From NCBI GenBank assembly GCA_913062595.1, contig CAJXWT010000018.1, positions 1-32,181 of the forward strand: a stretch of DNA of 32,181 bases, given 5' to 3'. Made by a program: the position numbers and the translations under genes. Positions 1 to 8,957 of the stretch are shown here, one piece after another. A model generated the notes under the pieces. It had not been told where the DNA came from, made no database searches, and saw nothing but the letters and a program-made list of their open reading frames with translations. Each line of letters begins with the position of its first letter. Within the stretch, counting starts at the first letter, position 1. This DNA is from an uncultured Fidelibacterota bacterium. GTDB taxonomy: Bacteria; Fidelibacterota; Marinisomatia; Marinisomatales; TCS55.

Positions 1-126
1 GGTCCCAGTATTGAAGCCTGGGATTTACGTACATATAATAACCAGGAAGTATCGTTTGGGGTATACGTTTTCCACGTTATCTCAAATAATCAGGAATTCA
101 CAGGAAAACTTGCGGTGATAAAATGA
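1..126 (+). CDS. C-terminal end of a secreted protein (partial)
   Basis: Frame 1 is open from the window edge to a TGA at 124-126 and encodes 41 residues ending GKLAVIK. This pattern (a ...GVYVFHV... strand followed by a short GKLAVIK end) resembles the last beta strands of C-terminal sorting or FlgD-like domains of proteins exported by type IX-like systems in FCB bacteria. The stop overlaps the ATG of the downstream PorV-like gene (ATGA, 123-126), so the two are probably translationally coupled. The body of the protein lies outside the window, so its function cannot be named. The coding status rests on the intact frame, the residue pattern and the coupled stop/start. Confidence 0.6.
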   Translation, partial: GPSIEAWDLRTYNNQEVSFGVYVFHVISNNQEFTGKLAVIK

Positions 127-1220
127 AGAAAAATATGATCATAGCTGTTATTTCTATTAACTGTTGTTTGTTTGCACAGTTTGATAACACAGGTACATCC
201 GCCGCTAATTTTTTAAAGATCGGTGTAGGCAGCAGAGCCATGGCACTCGGTGGTGCCTTTACAGCTAGCGTAAGCGATGCTTCTGCCCTGCACTGGAATC
301 CTGCTGGCATTGCCCATGCCACGGATATACAGATTTTACTGACCCAGTATAATTGGATCGCAGATATGAAACACAGTTATTTCGGGCTGGTTATACCAGT
401 GGGCTCGATCGGCAATCTTGGTATAAGTCTGAATAACTTGGATATGGGAGAAATGAAAAAGACTACTGAGCTTGACCAAGATAGCAAAGTCGTTTTCCGC
501 GCATCTGATGTGGCGCTAGGCTTAGGATTTGGCCGAAAAATTTCGGATCGGTTCACAGTCGGTATACATGGGAAAATAATTCGAGAAACTATTTCCTTTT
601 CCAGTGCTACCGCTTTTGGTTTCGATGTTGGTTCGCAATACCAAACGGGTTTTTCCGGGTTAATAATTGGTATGGCAATTTCAAATTTTGGAACGAAAAT
701 GCAACTCAAAGGCACCGATTTAAAAGTTGACACAGATGCCTATGAAGATCAAGATGCTAACCCGGATGTGATTGCACAACTTCAAACGGAAGAATGGTCC
801 TTACCCATGACTTATCGCGCTGGGTTCGCAATAACGCCTGTTGGGCCGAATGCTATTGTGAAAAATGATGCACTTGAAGCCACTGTTAGTATTGACTATT
901 ACGACCCAAGAGATTATAACCCATATTATGCTGGTGGTGTTGAAGTTAAAGTAATGGGCGGACTTTATCTGCGCGCTGGGTTAGAAAACAAATTTATTCA
1001 GTTTAATGATGATAATGATGACAGTATTAAATCTGACGATTTGTCTGATATGCTTGACAAAGATAATGCGCATGGATATAGCAATAAAGCAGCCTATGGT
1101 TTTGGCCTTTCATCAGCTATGTTCCCGCTTATCCCTTATAACTTTAGCGTAGATTATTCTGTATCTGATATGGGTGTCTTAGGGCAAGTCAATAGACTAA
1201 CATTTTCGATCGGGCTTTAG
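123..1220 (+). CDS. PorV/PorQ-family outer membrane beta-barrel protein
   Basis: This 365-residue protein has a signal peptide at residues 1-18 (MKK..., hydrophobic core, LFA before Gln19). It then carries the family signature: GVGSRAMALGGAF at about 36-48, followed by SALHWNPAGIA. This matches the PorV/PorQ (UPF0164) barrel family, whose members in Bacteroidetes act in type IX secretion, for example by shuttling cargo to the surface attachment machinery. The rest alternates short amphipathic strands, consistent with a barrel, and ends in a typical strand with terminal aromatic and hydrophobic residues (RLTFSIGL). It overlaps the stop of the upstream secreted protein by 4 bp, which fits a cargo/secretion-factor pair. 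The family call is firm; a specific PorV function is inferred. Confidence 0.85.
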   Translation: MKKNMIIAVISINCCLFAQFDNTGTSAANFLKIGVGSRAMALGGAFTASVSDASALHWNPAGIAHATDIQILLTQYNWIADMKHSYFGLVIPVGSIGNLGISLNNLDMGEMKKTTELDQDSKVVFRASDVALGLGFGRKISDRFTVGIHGKIIRETISFSSATAFGFDVGSQYQTGFSGLIIGMAISNFGTKMQLKGTDLKVDTDAYEDQDANPDVIAQLQTEEWSLPMTYRAGFAITPVGPNAIVKNDALEATVSIDYYDPRDYNPYYAGGVEVKVMGGLYLRAGLENKFIQFNDDNDDSIKSDDLSDMLDKDNAHGYSNKAAYGFGLSSAMFPLIPYNFSVDYSVSDMGVLGQVNRLTFSIGL

Positions 1221-1237
1221 TAGTCTTGTATTATTTG

Positions 1238-1271
1238 AAAAGGGCCTTCAATTAGAAGGCCTTTTTTTTTT
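1238..1271 (+). terminator. Rho-independent terminator after the PorV-like gene
   Basis: A perfect 7-bp stem, GGCCTTC (1243-1249) and GAAGGCC (1255-1261) with loop AATTA, is followed by a run of about ten T. An A-rich run precedes the stem. It lies 18 bp after the stop at 1220 and only about 30 bp before the next ATG, so it separates the two transcription units. Confidence 0.9.
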
Positions 1272-1300
1272 AATTTAAAAAACATATTAATATACACTAG

Positions 1301-4300
1301 ATGAATAACCCGCAATCAACCCATTCTCAATACCTTGAACGCCTATTTGATACTCAACCTACAGCTAATGATCTTTTTGCAAAAGCGAGTCAGATAAAAG
1401 ATTCAAACCCTAATCAGAAGGAACTACACGATTTTCTAGAATTAGGGCATTTATCGATCGTAAATAAAACTATTTCCGAAGCAAATAAAATTGAAGAATG
1501 GTTCGAGATAATTCACGAATTAATACTTGAATCTAAATTAACAGTCGGCCATTTGATCAACCAGCGAGTGCGATATTATGGGGATAAAACATGTTTCCAG
1601 GTAATTGATGGAAATCAATTACGCAAATTCACTTACCAGGGAATATGGAACCAAATCATTCAAATTGGTCAGGCACTTTGCGCTATAGAATCAATATCAG
1701 ATAAAAATACAACGATTGGTATATTTACAGAGAATTCGATTCGTGGTGCGCTGATTGACTTAGCTTGCCTTTCATTTCATATACCGATAGTGCCGATACC
1801 AGTTACAACTACTCCAGATCATCTGGCATTCATTATTGAGAATTCAACCATTACTCAATTATTTATTGGTGAACTATCGGTGCAGGCTATTCTTAGAGAA
1901 TCAAAGGTTGAACAAAAATCGTTGGATATATATCACCTCGATGACCCTGCAGAAGCTATTATCTTTGCTAAATCCTGGGAAAGTTTCATCTCACAAGCGG
2001 TTGATTTTGATGATATAAATGTGCTAAAACGTATCAACCAGTGCACTATGAATGATCTTGCCACAGTGATGTATACCTCAGGCACAACTGATGAACCAAA
2101 AGGAATTATTTTCACCCAAGAAAACATAGTAACCAAACGTTTTGCCCGTGCCTTGGCACTCCCCGATTTTTCATGTGACGATATATTCCTTTGCTTTCTA
2201 CCATTATACCATACATTTGGCAGATACTTTGAGCTATTGGGGTCTATTTTTTGGGGCGCAACCTATACATTCGCTGAATCTCCATATTTTAAATCACTAT
2301 TAAAGGACTTTCAGCTGACAAAACCTACCATTTTTATTAGTGTACCAAAAAGATGGATACAATTGATGGAACACACAGATTCAATTAAATCTGTTGGTCA
2401 TGGAGAAGATCAAGAAATCAAAAATATCGTGAACCAAATTACGGGCGGAAACTTGAAATATGGACTTTCGGCTGCTGGTTATTTGGACCCTGATGTATTT
2501 CATTTTTTTCAGGGCAACGGAATCAACCTTTTAAGTGGCTATGGTATGACCGAAGCAACTGGTGGTATCACGATGACGCCTACCAATGATTACCAGCCTG
2601 ATTCCGTAGGTGTACCATTACCCGGAATAAAACTTGCTTTAGGTGATGATGGAGAATTACTTATCAATGGGCCGTATGTATCATCGTCATATTTTGGAAA
2701 ACAAAACTACTCTAGTCTAGTCAATGGTTGGTTTCACACTGGAGACATATTTAATAAAAAACATGATCATTATTATATAATTGACCGTAAAAAAGAAATC
2801 TACAAAAATAGTCGCGGTCAAACCATCTCACCGCAAAAAATTGAAAACATGTTTCAAGATTTTGATGGAATAAAATCAGCATTCCTCGTGGGGGATGGTT
2901 TAGAATTCAATACTTTGCTTATTCATCCAGACTCAGACAGCCTGCCTATGGATATTTCCAATGCAAGCTTAGTTACAATTCGCGAATACTATAGTTCTCT
3001 GATTCAATCGGTGAATAGTTTCCTTACGCCATTTGAACGCGTGATCAATTATGCAATAATTAAACGTGATTTTAATTCAGATGAAGAACTGACACAAAAG
3101 GGAACGTATAAACGAAAACAGATTTTGAAGAATTTCCACGAGATAATTAATCCCATGTACCAGAAAAATCATATCACCTTATCATATAAAAATTATCAGG
3201 TCCATATCCCAAATTGGCTCCTGCGGGAAAAAGGTGTCAGTAGAAATGATGTAAAATGGAATGGTTCGAAAATATCCATTAAAAATAATAAGATCAGTCT
3301 AAAGTTATCATGGGAGAATTCCAGGCTGGTAATTGGTGATTTTACTTATCATACGCGGGAAGACAGTCTCGACCTCCAGGAATTACTCCTGAGTCCAGAA
3401 TTATGGTTAGGCAACAACACGTTCGCAGACTTCATAGGCAAGAGTGCATTTCGATTAACAAAATTTGAACCAATAAAAAATCTGCAGCTGGCATTTCCAT
3501 CAATGATCGTCAATGCTGATAAAGATATACAAAATATTGTGGATTCAGTCAGTTTGCCTGATCTTGGCGATCTGCATAAAGCAACCAGACAATTATATGC
3601 TGGGCATTTAAGCGGTTTTATACCATTTAACTATTTACTGGCATCTAATTATGGTGACCTCACTAGAATTGCATTCAATATTTTATTAAGCTTTAGAAAT
3701 CATTCTGATCCATCTTTTCGTATGAAAGCTATGGAAGCGATGCTACCGGAATTATCAGGAGAACTATTTTTTGAATTGTTATCTGGGGCTCACCAGCGGC
3801 ATTATGAAGACAAATCAAAAAATGGATTCACAGTAAACGTAGAATTATTAAAAGACAATCATTTTGAGGCCATTTTGTCGAAACTTGATCAATTCAGGAA
3901 GGATATTGACAGTATCATAAAAGAGCAATTCTCCTTCATCCAGATATTATTACCAATTGTTGCGAACTATGGCCTTCAACACCCCACAAAATATATCTGG
4001 GCTCGATCAGAATTATATTGGTGGCAAATTTCAGATTGCCCAAAAAGAATCATTTCATACGCTCAAAAAGCACAATATAACCTGGTAAACGGTTTTCGAT
4101 CCTGGATCGGACCAAACCGAAAGTTGGCCATCAACCGTGAAAATAGTACTGAATATACTTGGAAAGATGTAATTGTATTTGACGAACTGGTAAAACCTGA
4201 ATTACGAGAAATGATAGTATCAGCGGTAACCAATACAGCTGTTATCAGAGAATCAATATTTCTTTTCTATGATCATCGTTTAATAGAATTAAACGATATA

Positions 4301-5920
4301 CAACCAGATGGTGTATGGATCACCTTCCTGGGGAAAAACCATGGTAAAAGCGTATTGCGTATTTTGGTTCAAACCAGAGATGATGAAGCGTATAATTTTG
4401 CCATCAATATAAATGAAGAACATGAAAAAAAATTCATGGAAGAGGAGATTAAATGGCTGGTAATAATGGGATCATCTATTCATGGACAAAAATTTGTTGA
4501 AGAATTTGGCGGTTATTGGCCCGAATATAATCTATATACCGAAGAATATATTCCCGGAGAAACTCTCCACCAATATCTCGAACGAAATAGAAATGAAATC
4601 GAGGAAAATTCGGCTCCAGATCGCTGGCAAATGCGTTGGCTTCATTTTATATGGAGTGGTGCAGCTGCTTACATCAATTTCTGGTGGCGTTCTGATAAAA
4701 AGGTTAGAATTGGTGATCCTTCTCCAAAAAACTTGATTATTCCTGAACACGATTATGCATCCGGAACAAGGTTGATTTCGATTTCTAATCGAAAAAATAC
4801 AACGGGAATTGCAAATCTACTTTTTAGTATCTATGGAGAATTTATTGAAGACACAGAAAATCATTACCCCGGTTTAAAACGAATGGCTGATTGGGAATTA
4901 ATCTTCTCGGTAATATTACAAGTAGCAAAAGTCAAATATGGAATACCTATAATTGCACAGTTTAAAGAAGAATTAAACAAAGACAAGACCAAACACAGGA
5001 AAGCCAAGGAATATGGTTTAACTAATGATCGAATTGATGATTTTGTCCATGAAGTGAATAATGATGGAGTACTGACTAAACGAATGGTTTTCGCCGCATT
5101 GCGATACGAGCGCTGGCTAGATCTAAACCAAAACGCAACATTACAAGCACGGACAACTATATTGCAGGAATTGTACCAGGATTATAACCTTGGTGACCTG
5201 TTATTAGAATATCCTGAAACTCGGGTAAGATTTTTTCTTATGACCTGTTTGAAAGATTCACGCCCGGAATTAAAGGATTTATTATGGGAATTACTGCGTG
5301 ACTTGCGCGCCAGAAAAGTAACCGAAGATAGTTTACAGAATAGACTTCATCACATCCATGAAAATTTAAAAGTGAACGATGAAGAACAATATTTTCTTAC
5401 TCACCTGGTGTTTAAGCATCTGGCGGCTGCAGATTTTATTGAGCTAGTAACAATGGATAAAGGAGAACGTGGCCGTATTGATCTGGTTATGTTGTGTGAA
5501 GATAATGAAGGCAATGGTTATAGAATACGGCCACCTTTTCACCCCAAGGAGATCGCCCGTTTCCATTCCTTATTAATTAAATCAAACCTTGAGCCTGTAT
5601 TTCAGGGAAATCATGAATTCCTGCTGATATTCGACATGAAAGATCGACTAGTTGGAGGCGTATATTGGAAAGAATCAGAAAAAACTAATATTGTTCATTT
5701 TGAGTGGATTGTTATTCGCTCAAAATATAGAAATAAACATTTAAGTAACCAGCTTATGGATGAACTAATGAGCAGGTTAAGGAATAAAGGTGTTCAATAC
5801 GTTATAGTTGGATTCTTCCAAGAAGAATTTTTCTATAAACACGGTTTTAAAATAGATAAAAATTTTGGTGGTTTGGTTAAAGATATTCAGCTGGGCGTTC
5901 AAGCAACATCACCAGTATAA
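1301..5920 (+). CDS. Giant fusion: acyl-CoA ligase-like + kinase-like + GNAT acetyltransferase
   Basis: This is a single 1539-residue frame with no signal peptide, so presumably cytoplasmic. Residues about 75-620 are an ANL-family adenylating enzyme like long-chain acyl-CoA synthetases. The P-loop YTSGTTDEPKG starts at 258, the A5 motif YGMTE at 414-418, HTGD at 479-482, and IIDRKKE follows. At the A10 site the sequence is KGTYKR (600-605), with Thr where the usual Lys sits three before Arg. Residues about 620-980 are unrecognised and partly helical. Residues about 985-1230 resemble an aminoglycoside-phosphotransferase/kinase fold: EEYIPGETL, then GDPSPKN (1138-1144) like the HGDxxxxN loop, but no clear metal-binding Asp follows. 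Residues about 1405-1539 are a GNAT domain (KYRNKHL at 1475-1481, FYKHGF at 1511-1516). Substrates are unknown; joint acyl activation and transfer is inference. Confidence 0.8.
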   Translation: MNNPQSTHSQYLERLFDTQPTANDLFAKASQIKDSNPNQKELHDFLELGHLSIVNKTISEANKIEEWFEIIHELILESKLTVGHLINQRVRYYGDKTCFQVIDGNQLRKFTYQGIWNQIIQIGQALCAIESISDKNTTIGIFTENSIRGALIDLACLSFHIPIVPIPVTTTPDHLAFIIENSTITQLFIGELSVQAILRESKVEQKSLDIYHLDDPAEAIIFAKSWESFISQAVDFDDINVLKRINQCTMNDLATVMYTSGTTDEPKGIIFTQENIVTKRFARALALPDFSCDDIFLCFLPLYHTFGRYFELLGSIFWGATYTFAESPYFKSLLKDFQLTKPTIFISVPKRWIQLMEHTDSIKSVGHGEDQEIKNIVNQITGGNLKYGLSAAGYLDPDVFHFFQGNGINLLSGYGMTEATGGITMTPTNDYQPDSVGVPLPGIKLALGDDGELLINGPYVSSSYFGKQNYSSLVNGWFHTGDIFNKKHDHYYIIDRKKEIYKNSRGQTISPQKIENMFQDFDGIKSAFLVGDGLEFNTLLIHPDSDSLPMDISNASLVTIREYYSSLIQSVNSFLTPFERVINYAIIKRDFNSDEELTQKGTYKRKQILKNFHEIINPMYQKNHITLSYKNYQVHIPNWLLREKGVSRNDVKWNGSKISIKNNKISLKLSWENSRLVIGDFTYHTREDSLDLQELLLSPELWLGNNTFADFIGKSAFRLTKFEPIKNLQLAFPSMIVNADKDIQNIVDSVSLPDLGDLHKATRQLYAGHLSGFIPFNYLLASNYGDLTRIAFNILLSFRNHSDPSFRMKAMEAMLPELSGELFFELLSGAHQRHYEDKSKNGFTVNVELLKDNHFEAILSKLDQFRKDIDSIIKEQFSFIQILLPIVANYGLQHPTKYIWARSELYWWQISDCPKRIISYAQKAQYNLVNGFRSWIGPNRKLAINRENSTEYTWKDVIVFDELVKPELREMIVSAVTNTAVIRESIFLFYDHRLIELNDIQPDGVWITFLGKNHGKSVLRILVQTRDDEAYNFAININEEHEKKFMEEEIKWLVIMGSSIHGQKFVEEFGGYWPEYNLYTEEYIPGETLHQYLERNRNEIEENSAPDRWQMRWLHFIWSGAAAYINFWWRSDKKVRIGDPSPKNLIIPEHDYASGTRLISISNRKNTTGIANLLFSIYGEFIEDTENHYPGLKRMADWELIFSVILQVAKVKYGIPIIAQFKEELNKDKTKHRKAKEYGLTNDRIDDFVHEVNNDGVLTKRMVFAALRYERWLDLNQNATLQARTTILQELYQDYNLGDLLLEYPETRVRFFLMTCLKDSRPELKDLLWELLRDLRARKVTEDSLQNRLHHIHENLKVNDEEQYFLTHLVFKHLAAADFIELVTMDKGERGRIDLVMLCEDNEGNGYRIRPPFHPKEIARFHSLLIKSNLEPVFQGNHEFLLIFDMKDRLVGGVYWKESEKTNIVHFEWIVIRSKYRNKHLSNQLMDELMSRLRNKGVQYVIVGFFQEEFFYKHGFKIDKNFGGLVKDIQLGVQATSPV

Positions 5921-6451
5921 CATAAAATAAATTATCACCCCGGTCACAGAAACATAAAGCCATAGGGGTAAAGTGATCCTGGCAATTTTTCTATGTTTAC
6001 CAATATTATTATTCCATCCGCGATATAAGGTGATAAGTGCTAACGGCACAATAATAGCTGCTAATAGAATATGGGAAATTAAAATGAAGTAATATAATGT
6101 TGTCCAATCACCTGTATACAACTTTGGACCACTTTTAAACCAATGGTAAATAACGTAACTAATTAAAAATGCGGTTGATGTACCAAAAGCTGACAACATA
6201 ACATTTTTATGCTGCAGTCGCTTCTTTTGTCTAATTAAACTATATCCAACAATTAATAGAACAGTCGTTACGCCATTTAAAGTTGCATTTAGGATTGGCA
6301 GAAAGGATACATCCAGAGATCCTTCAATTCCTACTGGTCTTGGACCAAGAATTAGAAACGCTACTGCACCTGATATTATAACAGAAACTATATATATTAT
6401 TCTCAGCCAGAAACTATCAGTGTTGGCTGTCAACATATTAAGGTATATCAT
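5909..6451 (-). CDS. DUF420 (CtaM/YozB-like) membrane protein, oxidase assembly
   Basis: This 180-residue polytopic protein has about five membrane segments. Its pattern is that of the DUF420/COG2322 family: LPILNATLNG near residue 50, the spaced histidines YHW and SHILLAA, then a C-terminal WLYVSVTGVIIYFMLY block. Members such as Bacillus/Staphylococcus CtaM are needed to make active heme-copper oxidase. It is the last gene of the respiratory cluster, after sco, which supports that role. The ATG at 6451 gives a 14-bp overlap with the sco stop. A second in-frame ATG at 6436 would begin 1 nt after that stop and is a reasonable alternative (175 residues). No clear ribosome site distinguishes them. 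Its 3' end overlaps the convergent fusion gene by 12 bp. Confidence 0.8.
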   Translation of the reverse strand: MIYLNMLTANTDSFWLRIIYIVSVIISGAVAFLILGPRPVGIEGSLDVSFLPILNATLNGVTTVLLIVGYSLIRQKKRLQHKNVMLSAFGTSTAFLISYVIYHWFKSGPKLYTGDWTTLYYFILISHILLAAIIVPLALITLYRGWNNNIGKHRKIARITLPLWLYVSVTGVIIYFMLYW

Positions 6452-7019
6452 TTATTAAAGATTGAATATCACGCGTCAAAATTTCATGTTCTGCTGGCTC
6501 TGTGCCAGAATAATAACCACGAAGATTCCCTTCATGATCAACCAAAGCAAAACGTGTACTATGAAAAACAATTTCCTCTACATCACCCATTTTAAAACCT
6601 TCCACAATTAATTCCTGAATTTGTTCATATTTTCCAGTCACAAAAGACCAGGAACCAACATCTGCATCGAATCGTTGCGCATATTTTTTTAGTATCTCCG
6701 GCGTATCATAATCCGGATTAACAGTAAAGGAAACAAATTTTAATTTATCAATATCGTGTAAATCATGTTGAACCATACCCATTCGTTCTGTCATAATTGG
6801 ACAAGGACCAGAACATGTCGTAAAAATAAAATCCGCTAACCATACATTACCTTTTACATTATCGAGAGTAAACCGGTCACCATCTTGATCAACGAGGCTG
6901 AATGCTGGTATTTCACCAATAACTGGGAGCTGTTCCCCTTCCGTCTCAGGTTGCATAACCGCAATCAAAGCTATAATCACAATCAAAGCCAATACATATA
7001 CCCATGGTCTGAAAAACAT
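6438..7019 (-). CDS. sco: Sco1/SenC/PrrC-family copper chaperone
   Basis: This protein of about 193 residues has one N-terminal membrane anchor (residues about 5-22) and a periplasmic thioredoxin-like domain. The copper-binding motif CSGPCP places cysteines at 69 and 73, and the third ligand is His153 in VFHSTRF, as in functional Sco proteins that load the CuA site of oxidase subunit II. I start at the ATG at 7019. An upstream in-frame TTG (7025) is possible, but AAAGGA (7028-7033) sits 8 nt before the ATG and only 2 nt before the TTG. The gene begins 2 nt after the ctaB stop, and its end overlaps the DUF420 gene by 14 bp. All three ligands are intact, so I expect an active chaperone. Confidence 0.92.
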   Translation of the reverse strand: MFFRPWVYVLALIVIIALIAVMQPETEGEQLPVIGEIPAFSLVDQDGDRFTLDNVKGNVWLADFIFTTCSGPCPIMTERMGMVQHDLHDIDKLKFVSFTVNPDYDTPEILKKYAQRFDADVGSWSFVTGKYEQIQELIVEGFKMGDVEEIVFHSTRFALVDHEGNLRGYYSGTEPAEHEILTRDIQSLINDIP

Positions 7020-7021
7020 GC

Positions 7022-7903
7022 TCAAATTCCTTTATCAATGATAATGATCACCATCAATAATGGTAAATAAAGAACAGACGCCTTAAGTATTCGGGAAGCA
7101 TTCTTGGACGATTTTTCCTTTAGCATTGGAATGGCAGATAAAAAATACAATAATGTTAATATTGTTGTACCAAATAGATAAATATTACCACTCATACCTA
7201 TGATAAATGGTAAGAAACATACTGGAAATAAGAGGCTAAGGTGCAAAAATATCTGACGGATCGTTCGTGAACCATTAGGTTCAATTACCGGTAACATTTT
7301 AAAACCTGCTTTTTGATAATCATCTTTACACATCCAAGCGATCGCAAAGAAATGTGGATGCTGCCATAAGTAAAGAATGGCAAATAGAATCCACGCACCA
7401 GAATCAACATTACCTGTCGCAGCTGTCCATCCCCCTAGCGGCGGCAGTGCACCTGGGATTGATCCTAATGATGTATTCAACCAAGTTAATTTTTTCATAG
7501 GCGTGTAGATTAATACATACATAAAAGCGGTTAATAATGATAGAAATCCTGTTAGGGTATTTATCTTCATAACTAGAATTATACTTCCCATAATTACAGC
7601 GGATACACCAAATAATAACGCATTCTGAGGTTGTATGATGCCAGCCGGTATGGGCCGATTACATGTGCGCTCCATCAGTTTATCTTGGTCGCGCTCTAAA
7701 TATTGGTTTAGTGCACCAGCGCCGCCTGCTGATAAGCCTGTTCCCAATAATGTCCAGATCAGCCTGATCCATGACATTGCACCCTCATTGCCCAAATAAT
7801 AACCTAAAAGAGTGGTAATGAGTACCATAATCAAAATACTCGGTTTCATAAGCTCTATATAAGCCCGAGTTATTAATAAAATATTGTTAAAGCCCTTATT
7901 CAT
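7022..7903 (-). CDS. ctaB: Heme O synthase (protoheme IX farnesyltransferase)
   Basis: This 293-residue UbiA-superfamily prenyltransferase has about eight or nine membrane helices. The first prenyl-diphosphate motif is NQYLERDQDKLMERT (66-80), the form seen in CtaB/COX10, with Glu at the first acidic position. A second conserved block, WQHPHFFAIAW with the following KDDY, is also typical of heme O synthases. It adds a farnesyl group to heme B, the first step to heme A. It lies directly after ctaA (10-bp gap) and before sco. A TTG one codon upstream (7906) is in frame, but the ATG at 7903 is preferred. No unusual residues are seen. Confidence 0.95.
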   Translation of the reverse strand: MNKGFNNILLITRAYIELMKPSILIMVLITTLLGYYLGNEGAMSWIRLIWTLLGTGLSAGGAGALNQYLERDQDKLMERTCNRPIPAGIIQPQNALLFGVSAVIMGSIILVMKINTLTGFLSLLTAFMYVLIYTPMKKLTWLNTSLGSIPGALPPLGGWTAATGNVDSGAWILFAILYLWQHPHFFAIAWMCKDDYQKAGFKMLPVIEPNGSRTIRQIFLHLSLLFPVCFLPFIIGMSGNIYLFGTTILTLLYFLSAIPMLKEKSSKNASRILKASVLYLPLLMVIIIIDKGI

Positions 7904-7913
7904 CAAATTAAAT

Positions 7914-8915
7914 CTACCATGATACTTTTGCTGGTGACACCCGTAAAATCAGCAGAGTACTTACGCCAAGAATTACTGCACCGTTAAAAACATGGATGCT
8001 GGTTATAAATGGTTCCTTGACTGACCAAATTGTAAAGGCACCTAATGTGATTTGAATAATTAGAAGTGTGATTAAAAATCCTGCTAATCGATATATTCTT
8101 TCATTACTGATCTTCGATTGAATAATTTTCCATGTTAGCCACCCAATTGATATCGCCACAGCTAACGCACCAATACGATGAAAATAATGAATAATAATCT
8201 GACTCAATGTAACAAATGGTAATCCTGACTCAAATTGCATCGATTGAATTGTATTTAGCATTTCTTGGTTAAAAGTTGGGATTATATACCCACCAGATAA
8301 CGGGAAATCAGGAATTGCCAATCCAGACTGCGTATGCCGCATCAGTGCTCCAATAATTAATTGTATATACACAAGACTGGTAACTAAGTATGTAGGGAAT
8401 CTCAGAACCTTATAATCAGTTCTTTCATTTAGTATGCGATTCGCTCTTTCATTTGATAATCCATAGGCGATCAAAACAGTAACCATTAGAAATGTTTGGG
8501 CTAGTAGAGCATGAATTACAGAAACAGGTGTCGGTAAAAATAAAAGGACGGTTAACCCACCAAAAAGTCCTTGAATGACCACCAAACAAAGGGCGAAAAA
8601 AGCTGTCCTTATTAACCATAGTCTTTGACCAGTATAATATATCGTAAATGCCAAAATTAGTGTCATAAGACCGACCATAGTTGCTATCATACGGTGGCCA
8701 TGCTCATAGAAAATGCCACCAATCATATCTGAAAGAGGGAAAGCAAACATCTGGTAACCATAAGATGTGGGCCAATCTGGTACCGACAAACCAACTTCAT
8801 GGCTTTTGACCAAGGCACCGGTAAAAATTAATAACAGAGTTGAAATCACCAATAATTTGGATAAGCGGCGTACCCAAACGGTAGCGAATTGATCGCTGTA
8901 ACTAATTTCCCCCAT
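7914..8915 (-). CDS. ctaA: Heme A synthase
   Basis: This 333-residue membrane protein has about eight helices in two homologous halves, as in CtaA/COX15. Family signatures are GLSVPDWPTSYG in the first half and the related GLAIPDFPLSGG in the second. Conserved histidines lie in EHGHRMIA, VIHALLAQ, HYFHRIGA and IHVFNGA, the expected heme ligands. It oxidises the methyl group of heme O to give heme A for the oxidase encoded upstream. Together with ctaB it makes the locus self-sufficient for heme A. It starts 42 bp after coxB. No ribosome site is evident before its ATG. Confidence 0.95.
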   Translation of the reverse strand: MGEISYSDQFATVWVRRLSKLLVISTLLLIFTGALVKSHEVGLSVPDWPTSYGYQMFAFPLSDMIGGIFYEHGHRMIATMVGLMTLILAFTIYYTGQRLWLIRTAFFALCLVVIQGLFGGLTVLLFLPTPVSVIHALLAQTFLMVTVLIAYGLSNERANRILNERTDYKVLRFPTYLVTSLVYIQLIIGALMRHTQSGLAIPDFPLSGGYIIPTFNQEMLNTIQSMQFESGLPFVTLSQIIIHYFHRIGALAVAISIGWLTWKIIQSKISNERIYRLAGFLITLLIIQITLGAFTIWSVKEPFITSIHVFNGAVILGVSTLLILRVSPAKVSW

Positions 8916-8957
8916 TTAATATTACAGTAGCAATAAATGCTAATAATAGAGGTCTAT

